Positions 7,337 to 14,979 of a stretch of 45,041 nucleotides of DNA are shown piece after piece. Source of the stretch: Candidatus Pacearchaeota archaeon. Its GTDB lineage: Archaea; Nanobdellota; Nanobdellia; UBA10117; JAFCGA01. Numbering within the stretch: the first letter of the stretch is position 1; every line of letters starts with the position of its first letter. The notes under the pieces were generated by a model that saw nothing but the letters and a program-made list of their open reading frames with translations, had not been told where the DNA came from and made no database searches. A program made the translations under genes and the position numbers. The DNA is taken from positions 1 through 45,041 of the forward strand of contig JAFCGA010000008.1 in the NCBI GenBank assembly GCA_017608345.1, in the 5' to 3' direction.

Positions 7337-7674
7337 GTGAGAAAGAGATAACTGTACAGTTTTGGGATGAGAAATTATATTCAGAATTTCAAGAATTAAA
7401 AGATGGGACTGGAGAAGATAAAGAGCGGCGCAAGTTTATTGACCGCGCACTAGATGACCTAAAACAAAATCCAGCTTGCGGTATAAAGATTCTGAGTAAA
7501 TTAATACCTAAAGAATATAAGCAGAAATTTGGCATAAATAACTTATGGAAATATAATTTACCCGGAGCATGGCGGTTATTATATACTTTAGAAGCAGATA
7601 AGATTAAGATTCTTGCAATTGTTCTTGAATGGCTAAGCCACAAGGACTATGAAAGGAGATTTAAGTATGGTTAA
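7333..7674 (+). CDS. RelE/ParE-fold toxin-like protein
   Basis: The 113-residue product has the RelE/ParE pattern. It starts with helices, then has NNLWKYNLPGAWRLLYTL followed by strands (KIKILAIVLEWLSHKDYERRF). In RelE-type mRNA interferases this region carries basic and tyrosine residues needed for cleavage; the Arg, Tyr and His here are suggestive only. It is coupled to the preceding antitoxin-like gene by a four-base overlap. Its last eight bases overlap the start of the Rpp21 gene, placing a toxin and an RNase P subunit in one transcript. Confidence 0.75.
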   Translation: MSEKEITVQFWDEKLYSEFQELKDGTGEDKERRKFIDRALDDLKQNPACGIKILSKLIPKEYKQKFGINNLWKYNLPGAWRLLYTLEADKIKILAIVLEWLSHKDYERRFKYG

Positions 7675-7993
7675 CCGAAGCAGATCAAAGCCAGCTTCAG
7701 ATCTAAAAATCGCTAAAGAGCGAATCCAAATTCTATTTAGCGAAGCTAAGAAACGGCCAGAAAAAGGTACGAGGTATGTTTATTTAGCTAGAAAAATCGC
7801 TAAGAAATACAATCTTAAAATCCCATCCGAATTAAAAAGAAGCTACTGCCATCATTGCTATCACTATTTTACTGCTGAAAACGTTAAGGTTAGAACAAAT
7901 CCTAAAACTAAATGTGTTGAATATAATTGCAAGGATTGTAAAAAGGTAACTAGATATGGATACTCAAAAGAGAAGGCAGCTTCAAAAGAATAA
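7667..7993 (+). CDS. rnp4: Ribonuclease P protein component 4 (Rpp21)
   Basis: Rpp21/RNP4 is a zinc-ribbon protein of archaeal RNase P, which removes 5' leaders from pre-tRNAs; it binds the RNA with Rpp29. The 108-residue product has the typical N-terminal helices (AKERIQILF, RYVYLARKIAKKYNLKIP), the ELKRSYCHHCYHYF signature and a second Cys pair, CKDC. ATG 7667 is chosen over an upstream in-frame ATG at 7649. GGAG at 7654-7657 is well placed for 7667, and the family starts here. The gene begins within the end of the toxin-like gene, so the two are translationally coupled. Confidence 0.92.
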   Translation: MVNRSRSKPASDLKIAKERIQILFSEAKKRPEKGTRYVYLARKIAKKYNLKIPSELKRSYCHHCYHYFTAENVKVRTNPKTKCVEYNCKDCKKVTRYGYSKEKAASKE

Positions 7994-7994
7994 T

Positions 7995-8339
7995 TTAGTT
8001 TATTAACTTTTTAAGCTCAACTAGCAACACCGTCTTAGCTGTTTTTTGCAACAAATTTTTCGAAATAATCAAATGTTTAGTATGATTTATCTCCATCTTC
8101 GTCGAAGTATGAAACGGAGAATAAGCTTCTTGCGTTAATCTGCGCTCGAACATCCTTAATTGTTTTTCCAAATTAATGCGCTCTAATCCGGCTTTATGAA
8201 ATAAGTTCAATGCTTGCATTATCTTACGAGGTACGCGCAGCCTTAGCTTTTCTAGAATTATCTCTAAAACCTGCTTATTCGTAACCAATGAACTAATTAT
8301 CTTAATCTGTTCTGGCGTCAGTTTTCTAAATAATCCCAT
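7995..8339 (-). CDS. Hypothetical helical protein
   Basis: The 114-residue, basic, mostly helical product contains no motif I can assign. The ATG is at 8339. It ends two bases from the Rpp21 stop and is transcribed towards it. An AT-rich spacer of 39 bases separates it from the divergent DUF167 gene at 8379. The basic composition could suit nucleic-acid binding, but nothing specific supports this. Confidence 0.55.
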   Translation of the reverse strand: MGLFRKLTPEQIKIISSLVTNKQVLEIILEKLRLRVPRKIMQALNLFHKAGLERINLEKQLRMFERRLTQEAYSPFHTSTKMEINHTKHLIISKNLLQKTAKTVLLVELKKLIN

Positions 8340-8378
8340 TAGTTAAATATAAAACTCCCCAAATATATATATTTCGAT

Positions 8379-8585
8379 ATGCAACTGAAAATCATAGTCA
8401 AACCAAACTCGCCAAGAACTGAAATTCTAGAAGAATCCGAAGATCAAATAAAGCTAGCAGTAAAAGCAAAACCAGAGAAGGGAGCTGCAAATAGAGAAGT
8501 AATCAAGTTCTTATCAAAGCACTTTGGGAAAGAAGTTAGGATAATTAAAGGGTTGACTAGCAAACGGAAGCTCGTTTCTTTCTAA
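8379..8585 (+). CDS. DUF167/YggU family protein
   Basis: The 68-residue protein has the complete DUF167 signature: VKPNSPRTEI at the start, the KAKPEKGAANREVIKFLSK core, and the C-terminal GLTSKRKLV. This small family is widespread in bacteria and archaea and its biochemical role is unknown. Its final 29 bases overlap the end of the convergent gene at 8557. The ATG at 8379 follows an AT-rich region with several TATA-like stretches. Confidence 0.9.
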   Translation: MQLKIIVKPNSPRTEILEESEDQIKLAVKAKPEKGAANREVIKFLSKHFGKEVRIIKGLTSKRKLVSF

Positions 8586-9114
8586 CTAAGTGGTTTATTC
8601 CAGCCTTTATTCTATTTGCTCCAATCACGCCGCCGAGAGGAGATAGAACATAATAAACAGCTCCTCGGAGGTTTTCCATATCCTTAGTTAGCTTGCTAGC
8701 GCCAGCTTCTTTTATGGTTCCATTAGCAGCATCGATATTATAGTTTACTCCGTTTTTAAAAGTCATATCTGTTACATTAATTACTTCTTCCTCGAGACCG
8801 GTTCCAGTAGTATGGTCTACTTGAATAGCATTAATCGGAGCTGTATCCTTAAGATAGATAATATCATCTTGTGTTATACCGCCATTCTTAGACGGCCATA
8901 CGCTCCATTGTGATACCTCAGGAATAGATTTCCACTTAGCATCAAAAGCGAGAAATGTTTCTAAGTCTCCCGTAATATTCTGTGCTGTGAGAGTGAAATG
9001 ATCTTTTGCTGTCGCTAAGAATATTGGATCAAGTAATCTATATGCTAAATAAGCAGCACCAACAGCTGCACCAGCGTATAACCCGATATTCCCGATTGTT
9101 TTCCAATTTACCAT
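8557..9114 (-). CDS. Membrane-anchored hypothetical protein
   Basis: The 185-residue product has an N-terminal hydrophobic segment (about residues 8-27), an extracytoplasmic-looking beta-rich region with a NGVNYNIDAANGTI strand-turn pattern, and a second hydrophobic stretch near residues 150-167 before a basic end. The strand-turn pattern occurs in structural and surface proteins, but no family is recognised. It lies 48 bases downstream of the radical SAM gene and overlaps the DUF167 gene tail to tail. Confidence 0.65.
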   Translation of the reverse strand: MVNWKTIGNIGLYAGAAVGAAYLAYRLLDPIFLATAKDHFTLTAQNITGDLETFLAFDAKWKSIPEVSQWSVWPSKNGGITQDDIIYLKDTAPINAIQVDHTTGTGLEEEVINVTDMTFKNGVNYNIDAANGTIKEAGASKLTKDMENLRGAVYYVLSPLGGVIGANRIKAGINHLVRKKRASVC

Positions 9115-9162
9115 TATACTACTTAAAGGGAATATTAAGTTCCTTAAAAAGATTTCTAATAC

Positions 9163-9867
9163 TTATCTCACTCTGGCATGCGGAATAATCCTTTGCGCAG
9201 TTCGTAGAAAACTCCCTAACTTAAATTTATCAAAGGGCTTCATGTTACTGCACTTCGGATTAATAGTCTCTGCAGATTTATACGGCTGAATAACATAGCC
9301 CTTACAAACGCCAGTATGGCGAGTAATATTCTGAACGTCCTTTATCTCATGGATATTTGGTACAACAGTTGTTCTAAACTCATACGGAACTCCGGCAGTT
9401 AATAAAATCGAAATGGAGCGCTTAATATCTTTTAGAAACTCCGTCGCTTCCAATCCAATTGCCCGCGAATATTTCTCCGGATCTGGCTGATTCTTAATAT
9501 CTAATGAAATAAAATCTACTAATTTCTCATCAATAAGCTGCTGCAACATAGAGGGATTCGTCCCGTTTGTATCTAGTTTAATTCGATAGCCAATGGCTTT
9601 AATCTTAGCGAATAATTCAGGCAAGTCTTTATGAATTGTTGGCTCACCGCCAGTTATTACTACGCCATCTACCCACGTCTTACTGTTAATTAAATGATCT
9701 CGTATTTTCGACCAAGGAATTGTGGGAATCTTATCTGGGTTCTCAACTAAATCAATTGTATAACACCACGGGCAGCGAAGATTACATCCGGGCAGATAAA
9801 GAACCGTAGTTATCTTACCTTCCCACTCAATGAAGGAAGAATCAACAAATCCCTTAATATCGACCAT
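9163..9867 (-). CDS. nrdG: Anaerobic ribonucleotide reductase activating protein (radical SAM)
   Basis: Cysteines 28, 32 and 35 (CNLRCPWC) bind the radical SAM iron-sulfur cluster. The TGGEPTIH and KLDTNGTNP motifs follow in the expected order. The N-terminal region (SFIEWEGKITTVLYLPGC) matches the archaeal/bacterial NrdG subclass that activates class III ribonucleotide reductase by making its glycyl radical. The partner reductase NrdD is not in this window. At 234 residues the length is normal for this subclass. Nearby ThyX and dCMP deaminase genes support a deoxynucleotide role. A glycyl-radical activase for another enzyme cannot be excluded. Confidence 0.83.
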   Translation of the reverse strand: MVDIKGFVDSSFIEWEGKITTVLYLPGCNLRCPWCYTIDLVENPDKIPTIPWSKIRDHLINSKTWVDGVVITGGEPTIHKDLPELFAKIKAIGYRIKLDTNGTNPSMLQQLIDEKLVDFISLDIKNQPDPEKYSRAIGLEATEFLKDIKRSISILLTAGVPYEFRTTVVPNIHEIKDVQNITRHTGVCKGYVIQPYKSAETINPKCSNMKPFDKFKLGSFLRTAQRIIPHARVR

Positions 9868-9917
9868 ATACTTCTAACAAAGTAAGGTTTATTAAAGATT
9901 TATTTGCTTAAAACTTC

Positions 9918-10439
9918 ATGAGGCTATTCATTGCAATTGAGATTCCCGCTGAAATCAAGCTGAAAATAAGAGCTTACGCTAAGAAATTCGAAGGGGTCCT
10001 CGATGCTAGATTTGTATCTGCTAAGAACCTGCACATAACTGCCAAATTTATCGGTGAAACAAAAGATTCAGATAAAATAAAGGCTAAGTGTAGCGAAATT
10101 AAGTCGGAGAAATTTAGAGTTGAATTAGCTAGAATTGGTGCATTTCCATCTAAAGATAATATTCGAGTTTTGTGGGTTGGCGTCTCGGACGGTGCTAAAG
10201 AAATTGAAAATCTAAATCAACAATTATGTGAAAAATTAGATATGAAAGAATGCCGCCAGTTTAATAGCCACATAACACTTGCTCGAGTGAAGAATGTGAG
10301 AGATAAGAAAAAGCTGGCCGAATTATTTACAGATGAAGAATTCGGAGAGTTCGAAGTTTCTGCGTTTAAGTTGATGAAAAGTACTCTAACTCCCAATGGA
10401 CCTGTTTATGAAGTTATTGAGCAATTTAAACTTCAGTAG
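9918..10439 (+). CDS. thpR: RNA 2',3'-cyclic phosphodiesterase / 2'-5' RNA ligase
   Basis: ThpR enzymes hydrolyse 2',3'-cyclic phosphate RNA ends and can reverse-join 2'-5' linkages. The 173-residue product starts with MRLFIAIEIP and has the two HxT catalytic motifs, at His39-Thr41 (NLHITAKF) and His118-Thr120 (SHITLARV), with usual spacing. It is divergent from nrdG with a 50-base shared promoter region. Its last seven bases overlap the convergent kinase-deaminase gene. RtcA, which handles the same kind of RNA end, is encoded elsewhere in this window. Confidence 0.93.
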   Translation: MRLFIAIEIPAEIKLKIRAYAKKFEGVLDARFVSAKNLHITAKFIGETKDSDKIKAKCSEIKSEKFRVELARIGAFPSKDNIRVLWVGVSDGAKEIENLNQQLCEKLDMKECRQFNSHITLARVKNVRDKKKLAELFTDEEFGEFEVSAFKLMKSTLTPNGPVYEVIEQFKLQ

Positions 10440-11461
10440 CCCGCCTCGTCTAATTCCTTAAATGGATTCTCATTTGCCGCTTTTACCCATTCAGAAACAT
10501 TAACTTCGATTATTCGATTCTCGTTCTTTGTTATAACTTTCGTTATTCCGGCGTTGATAATCATCCGCCGGCACATCTTACAGGGCTTACCCGTCTGTTT
10601 ATTCTCGTTTTCTAAATCTCGTCCAAGGAGATATAGAGTTCCGCCAATCATAAGCTCCCGAGGTGCGTGAATAATCGCATTAGCTTCCGCATGAACAGAT
10701 CTGCATAATTCATAATGCTCTCCCGAAGGAATTTTACGCTCTTGACGATAGCATTTTCCGATATCCAAACAATTCGGTGTTCCTCTAGGTGCACCGCAGT
10801 AGCCAGTGCTAATAATTTGCCCATTATTTACAATCACTGCGCCAAAGGCGCGTCTTAAACAAGTACTACGTCTTGAAGTTGCATCGGCAATTTCTAAATA
10901 GTATTCATTCCAAGAGGGTCTTCCGTTCGTTGGGAACAATACTTCAGTAAGTTTGATGGATAATTCTTGCACATCTGCATTGTTTTCAATAACTATGTCT
11001 GCTGTCTCAAAGCAAACATCAACTCCTGTAACCTTATCTTTCTCAAACATTTGCTTTATCTCTTCTTCTGTATTTGGATCACTTGAGCGATCGCGGGCTA
11101 AAACTCGCTTAATTCTTGTATCTAATTCTGCGGTTATTCCAAGCAGCTTGAAATTATCCATCTGCCGTAGTACTTTTACCTCGCCAACATTACGAATCCC
11201 ATCTACTATGAACTTGCTTCCTCCTGAATTATTTATTTTATCAATAATCTTTTGCGCAAGAATTCCCTCTCCGTGATTTGCCCTTAAACTGTTAGCAACG
11301 GAGATTAAATTATCTCTGATTCCCGATAATCCGCGTTTCTTAGTTTCTTCCCGAACAATATCTGAAGTGGAGAGATACTCGTAGCCTTTTTCCATAAGAA
11401 TTTTAGCTACAGTTCCTTTTCCCGAAGCAATTAATCCGGTTAGTCCGATTATTGTTTTCAT
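10433..11461 (-). CDS. P-loop nucleotide kinase fused to dCMP deaminase
   Basis: Residues 1-180 form a dephospho-CoA-kinase/nucleotide-kinase-like P-loop domain with Walker A GLIASGKGT (residues 9-17). Residues 183-342 form a zinc dCMP deaminase with HAE at 257-259 and PCKMC (Cys294, Cys297). The deaminase should convert dCMP to dUMP, feeding the ThyX encoded just upstream (three-base gap). The kinase half may phosphorylate a nucleotide or regulate the deaminase. Similar domain order is known in the larger anti-phage DcdV/AvcD proteins, but operon context here favours metabolism. The ATG is at 11461. Confidence 0.88.
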   Translation of the reverse strand: MKTIIGLTGLIASGKGTVAKILMEKGYEYLSTSDIVREETKKRGLSGIRDNLISVANSLRANHGEGILAQKIIDKINNSGGSKFIVDGIRNVGEVKVLRQMDNFKLLGITAELDTRIKRVLARDRSSDPNTEEEIKQMFEKDKVTGVDVCFETADIVIENNADVQELSIKLTEVLFPTNGRPSWNEYYLEIADATSRRSTCLRRAFGAVIVNNGQIISTGYCGAPRGTPNCLDIGKCYRQERKIPSGEHYELCRSVHAEANAIIHAPRELMIGGTLYLLGRDLENENKQTGKPCKMCRRMIINAGITKVITKNENRIIEVNVSEWVKAANENPFKELDEAGY

Positions 11462-11464
11462 AAT

Positions 11465-12904
11465 TTATACCTTACAAAATATACTCTGATCAAACGCTTT
11501 TGTACTAACTGGGCAGACTTGACGAGCAGTAAAAGACTTGCAAGGTTTTCTTTCCGAGCAATATCTGTAATTCATAGCTTTCGGGCGCACGTAGTTCCCA
11601 AGCCCAGGATCCTCAGATTTTATTTTATTTGCTATTTCTTGTGCTACGCCTCTTATCTCCCATTGCGCTTCAATGCAAGTTCTATGTCCAACAAATCCTA
11701 TTGCGTTCCAGCCATTTACATGCATTAAATCCCATATCTGCAGTGAATGCGGAATAACTCCTATTGCTTCTTGTTTCGGAACGCCCTCAAGAACTAAATC
11801 CCGATACAAATCAAGCATTATTGTATTCTGGCGCAGATATGCATCTACGTGCGGTGAATTCCTAATTTTCGGGGGAATAACTATACATCTGCGCTCTGCT
11901 GCTGAATAGATAGATTCAACTACGTGATTTAAAGTTTTATTCCGCGTTGATTGATGCCACGCAGATAGAGACATCGGTGCTAAGAAAGTGTAGTGCATAT
12001 GTTTTAGCATAGCAAGGTCAGCTTCATTCTTAGCTTCGATTGCAGATTTAATTGTCTCTTCTGGCAAGGCTATTCCGCATCGTCCTAAAAATACAACTTC
12101 TGGCTCGTCCGGAATCAAGGATTCCAATGTTTTATTCTTCTCTGAATAAAATTGAGAACTCGGATACCATGCAAGAACCTCTTGACTCGCGGGAGTTTCT
12201 TCAAGCGATATTGGCGCTACTTCTCGCGCAGCAGCTAGCATGTCCTCTACAACGTTATGCACTGCGTACGGAACAGAAGGTCTTCGACTCATTGATAAAA
12301 GATGATTTAGCTCTCTCGCATTTCCAGTTGTTTGGATATTTGTTAGGGCATAAAGCGGTAATAAGTTTCTCGCATCTTCAGGAGGAACAACTGCGGATAA
12401 TTTTGTGTATAATTCATATGACTCACTAAGAACGCGTGCACTTTCGTCGGATAAATCTGAATCAAGAATTACTTGCGAAAGATAAAATCTATTTGCTTTA
12501 GTTCTACGAAAGGATTGCTGCTCATGTGCTAAATACTCTGGTGCGCAGAGGAATATTGTCGCAGCCCGAGTAATTCCTTCGATACAGTAGGTAAACGTTG
12601 TCTGATCTCCCACCGAACCATGCCCGACAAGGAAACTATGTCTTATCGCTCCATCCTCAGCTTTTTTGATCTCGCTCGCGGGAATTCCAGCCATATTCGG
12701 ATACTTTTTTTGGATAGATTCGCGTTCCCATAGTACCTTTCGAATTATGTCTGCTTTAGCAAGATCTACAGAAGAATATTGAGAAAAACAACCCATCGCA
12801 CCGATTGCTACTAGTTTATCTGGACTTAGCGATGGAAATTCTGATGTACCACTAAGAGTTGCAATCAGAGTTACATTAGGTTCAGGATCATAAGAACTCG
12901 ACAT
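11465..12904 (-). CDS. thyX: Tandem-domain FAD-dependent thymidylate synthase (ThyX-like)
   Basis: ThyX methylates dUMP to dTMP with FAD and methylenetetrahydrofolate. The 479-residue protein is about twice the usual length and appears to hold two ThyX-like units. The first has GHGSVGDQTTFTYCIEG followed by EQQSFRR. The second has STRNKTLNHVVESIY and ends with RTCIEAQWEIR, a typical ThyX C-terminal signature. The RHR motif is poorly kept in both, reading APE in the first and RNK in the second, so activity may depend on the paired arrangement. The ATG at 12904 has a TATA-like CTTTTTATTAAG about 25 bases upstream. It leads the operon with the dCMP deaminase fusion. Confidence 0.82.
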   Translation of the reverse strand: MSSSYDPEPNVTLIATLSGTSEFPSLSPDKLVAIGAMGCFSQYSSVDLAKADIIRKVLWERESIQKKYPNMAGIPASEIKKAEDGAIRHSFLVGHGSVGDQTTFTYCIEGITRAATIFLCAPEYLAHEQQSFRRTKANRFYLSQVILDSDLSDESARVLSESYELYTKLSAVVPPEDARNLLPLYALTNIQTTGNARELNHLLSMSRRPSVPYAVHNVVEDMLAAAREVAPISLEETPASQEVLAWYPSSQFYSEKNKTLESLIPDEPEVVFLGRCGIALPEETIKSAIEAKNEADLAMLKHMHYTFLAPMSLSAWHQSTRNKTLNHVVESIYSAAERRCIVIPPKIRNSPHVDAYLRQNTIMLDLYRDLVLEGVPKQEAIGVIPHSLQIWDLMHVNGWNAIGFVGHRTCIEAQWEIRGVAQEIANKIKSEDPGLGNYVRPKAMNYRYCSERKPCKSFTARQVCPVSTKAFDQSIFCKV

Positions 12905-12958
12905 GCACGTGAATTACAATAGCTTAATAAAAAGATTTATTCAGCTAAAGAAATAAGT

Positions 12959-12975
12959 CAAAAAAAACAAAAAAG
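12959..12975 (-). terminator. Poly-T terminator of the surface-protein operon
   Basis: Immediately downstream of the PKD protein gene, the minus strand reads as two T-runs (six and eight T) interrupted by single bases. This is the classical archaeal oligo-T termination signal. Confidence 0.65.
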
Positions 12976-12977
12976 AA

Positions 12978-14978
12978 TTAAAAGCTAAAGGCAGCCCTTA
13001 GCTTAGCGAAAATCCACTTAATTATGTCCCATGGCGTAATTATATCCATTGAGCTAGCTTGCTCAACATTTACAACCAGTGGCTGAGTAGCAACTACTTT
13101 GCCTTCAGACATTAGACTAACGGTAGCCAAATATTGTCCGGATTCGTCTGCTATAACGTAAGCATAAACTTTCAGTTCCTGATTTGGTGCTAATACAACT
13201 GAAGCTGGTTCGATAAAGTAGCTAGCTACACCTGCAAGTCCATCTATCTTAAGTGTGTAAGTGCTTAGCTTATTTGAATTTACAACAGTTATATCTACTC
13301 TCTGCGTTTCGCCGCTTGCTAGAGTAATTTCATTGCTAACTAAAGACATTGACGCTTGCTTGCCAAGACTTATTCTCGGGGTCGTGTCGTCTTCATCTTC
13401 AAAGTCAGGAATAATGTATGAAGCTGATGATCGGGAAGAACCTCCTCCACCGTAACTTGAGTATCTAAAAGACTTAGGGCTTACTACAATTCTAACAATT
13501 GCTGTATCTTTATCACCATCTGCATCTGAAACAGTTAGCTTTGCAAAATAAGTGCCTTGTTTTGAGTAAATATGCGTTGGGTTTCTTGAATTAGAAGTAA
13601 CACCATCTCCAAAATCCCATAGATAGCTTATTACACCATCTCCGCCGGTTGCGCTGCTGGTAAATTTAACACTCAGCGGTGCTGTTCCTGAGCTAGGTGA
13701 TGCAGATGCATGTACTACGGGAACTGAATTCGCAGAAGGATCAATTACTTTAATTGTTACTGTCTCGAAAGCTACTGCTCCATCTTCGTCTCTTACTGTG
13801 AGCGCTGCTTGATAGGTTCTGGGAGTATCATAAGTATGCGTTGGATCTTCCAGGATAGAAACTCCGCCGTCTCCGAAAGCCCAGTAATACGTTACATCTC
13901 CTTCGATATCCGCTCCGAGTGAATTGAAATTGACAGTTAAGGGTGCTGTTCCTGAAGTAGGACTAGCACTAAACTCTTCAATTGTTGGATTATCATTTAC
14001 TGAAGTCAGCGTAACTGTAATTGTTTGCTCAGCAGTTGTCCCCTCGCTATCTGTTAGGGTTAGCTTTAAGCTAGTTGAACCGAAGGCATTTTGCTGCGGC
14101 TTTATGCTTAAAGTATCTGCATCGATATCTGTAATACTTGCATAAATTAAATCTGAATCATAGTCGCTAACGGACCAGTCTAAATCTGTACTTGAATCTT
14201 CTGTGTCGGATTCATATTGAGTTAGATCAATTGTCCAAGTTGCTGCATCTTCGTCTTCAGTTTGAGCAGGAATATCTCCGACAATTATTGGTGCATTATT
14301 CTGAGTTGAGGGGTTAACGAATATTGAGAATTGCTGAATCGCTAATCCGCCATTTCCATCTTCGACTCTCAACTGAACGGAGTGAGAAATACCAACTTGT
14401 TGTAGTACAGGTGTCCAGGAGACAGTATTTGTATTCCCATTGAAATTCATCCAATTCGGGCCATCATAATATAAATAAAGCAAATCATCTCCGTCCGCAT
14501 CAGTTGCAGTAATCCGATAAGAATAATATTCTCCGACAGTTGCTGTAGTTCCCGGTGTTGAAGTTATAACAGGATTATGATTTGGGAGAACGTCATCGGG
14601 TACAGTTATTGTTATTGTTTTAGTTGTTGTTATTAGATTACTTCCGCTATCTGCATACGCCTTTAACGTATAGGTATAATCGCCAGGAACTGGCTCGTAA
14701 GCAGCATAATTAAATGAACAGGAAGCGCCCGTACAGAGATAAGTTTGTTGGGTCTGCCCGTTTCTTATAACTTGCGCGTTTTGTAGATGTCCGCCTATAT
14801 CTTCTACAGTAAAAGCTATTGTGAAAGCATTATCTTCAATAGAATAATGATTCTGAGCGACTAGTTGTGCGGGAGTTACGTCATTAATTGTAATTATTGG
14901 TAAGCTAAGTGCAGATGCTGAAGTAGCAACTAGCATTAGCACGGCTAAGAAAATGGATGTTAAGATAAGTTTCTTCAT
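12978..14978 (-). CDS. Secreted PKD/cadherin-like repeat surface protein
   Basis: A signal peptide (residues 1 to about 23, ending ATSASA) is followed by an Ig-like region and a cadherin-like repeat with DADGDD (about 135-225). A related repeat spans roughly 228-328. Two PKD domains follow (about 333-412 and 415-500), each with the W-x-F-GDG and P-T-H-x-Y hallmarks. A serine/glycine-rich linker leads to a last beta domain and a hydrophobic C-terminus that may anchor it. Such proteins build cell surfaces and mediate adhesion. AGGAG lies just before the ATG at 14978. The upstream gene ends one base away, so the two share an operon. Confidence 0.88.
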   Translation of the reverse strand: MKKLILTSIFLAVLMLVATSASALSLPIITINDVTPAQLVAQNHYSIEDNAFTIAFTVEDIGGHLQNAQVIRNGQTQQTYLCTGASCSFNYAAYEPVPGDYTYTLKAYADSGSNLITTTKTITITVPDDVLPNHNPVITSTPGTTATVGEYYSYRITATDADGDDLLYLYYDGPNWMNFNGNTNTVSWTPVLQQVGISHSVQLRVEDGNGGLAIQQFSIFVNPSTQNNAPIIVGDIPAQTEDEDAATWTIDLTQYESDTEDSSTDLDWSVSDYDSDLIYASITDIDADTLSIKPQQNAFGSTSLKLTLTDSEGTTAEQTITVTLTSVNDNPTIEEFSASPTSGTAPLTVNFNSLGADIEGDVTYYWAFGDGGVSILEDPTHTYDTPRTYQAALTVRDEDGAVAFETVTIKVIDPSANSVPVVHASASPSSGTAPLSVKFTSSATGGDGVISYLWDFGDGVTSNSRNPTHIYSKQGTYFAKLTVSDADGDKDTAIVRIVVSPKSFRYSSYGGGGSSRSSASYIIPDFEDEDDTTPRISLGKQASMSLVSNEITLASGETQRVDITVVNSNKLSTYTLKIDGLAGVASYFIEPASVVLAPNQELKVYAYVIADESGQYLATVSLMSEGKVVATQPLVVNVEQASSMDIITPWDIIKWIFAKLRAAFSF

Positions 14979-14979
14979 T

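Noticed and set aside
12052-12429. 125-codon plus-strand frame within thyX
   Set aside because: The minus-strand ThyX has clear family motifs across this stretch, so this is a shadow frame.
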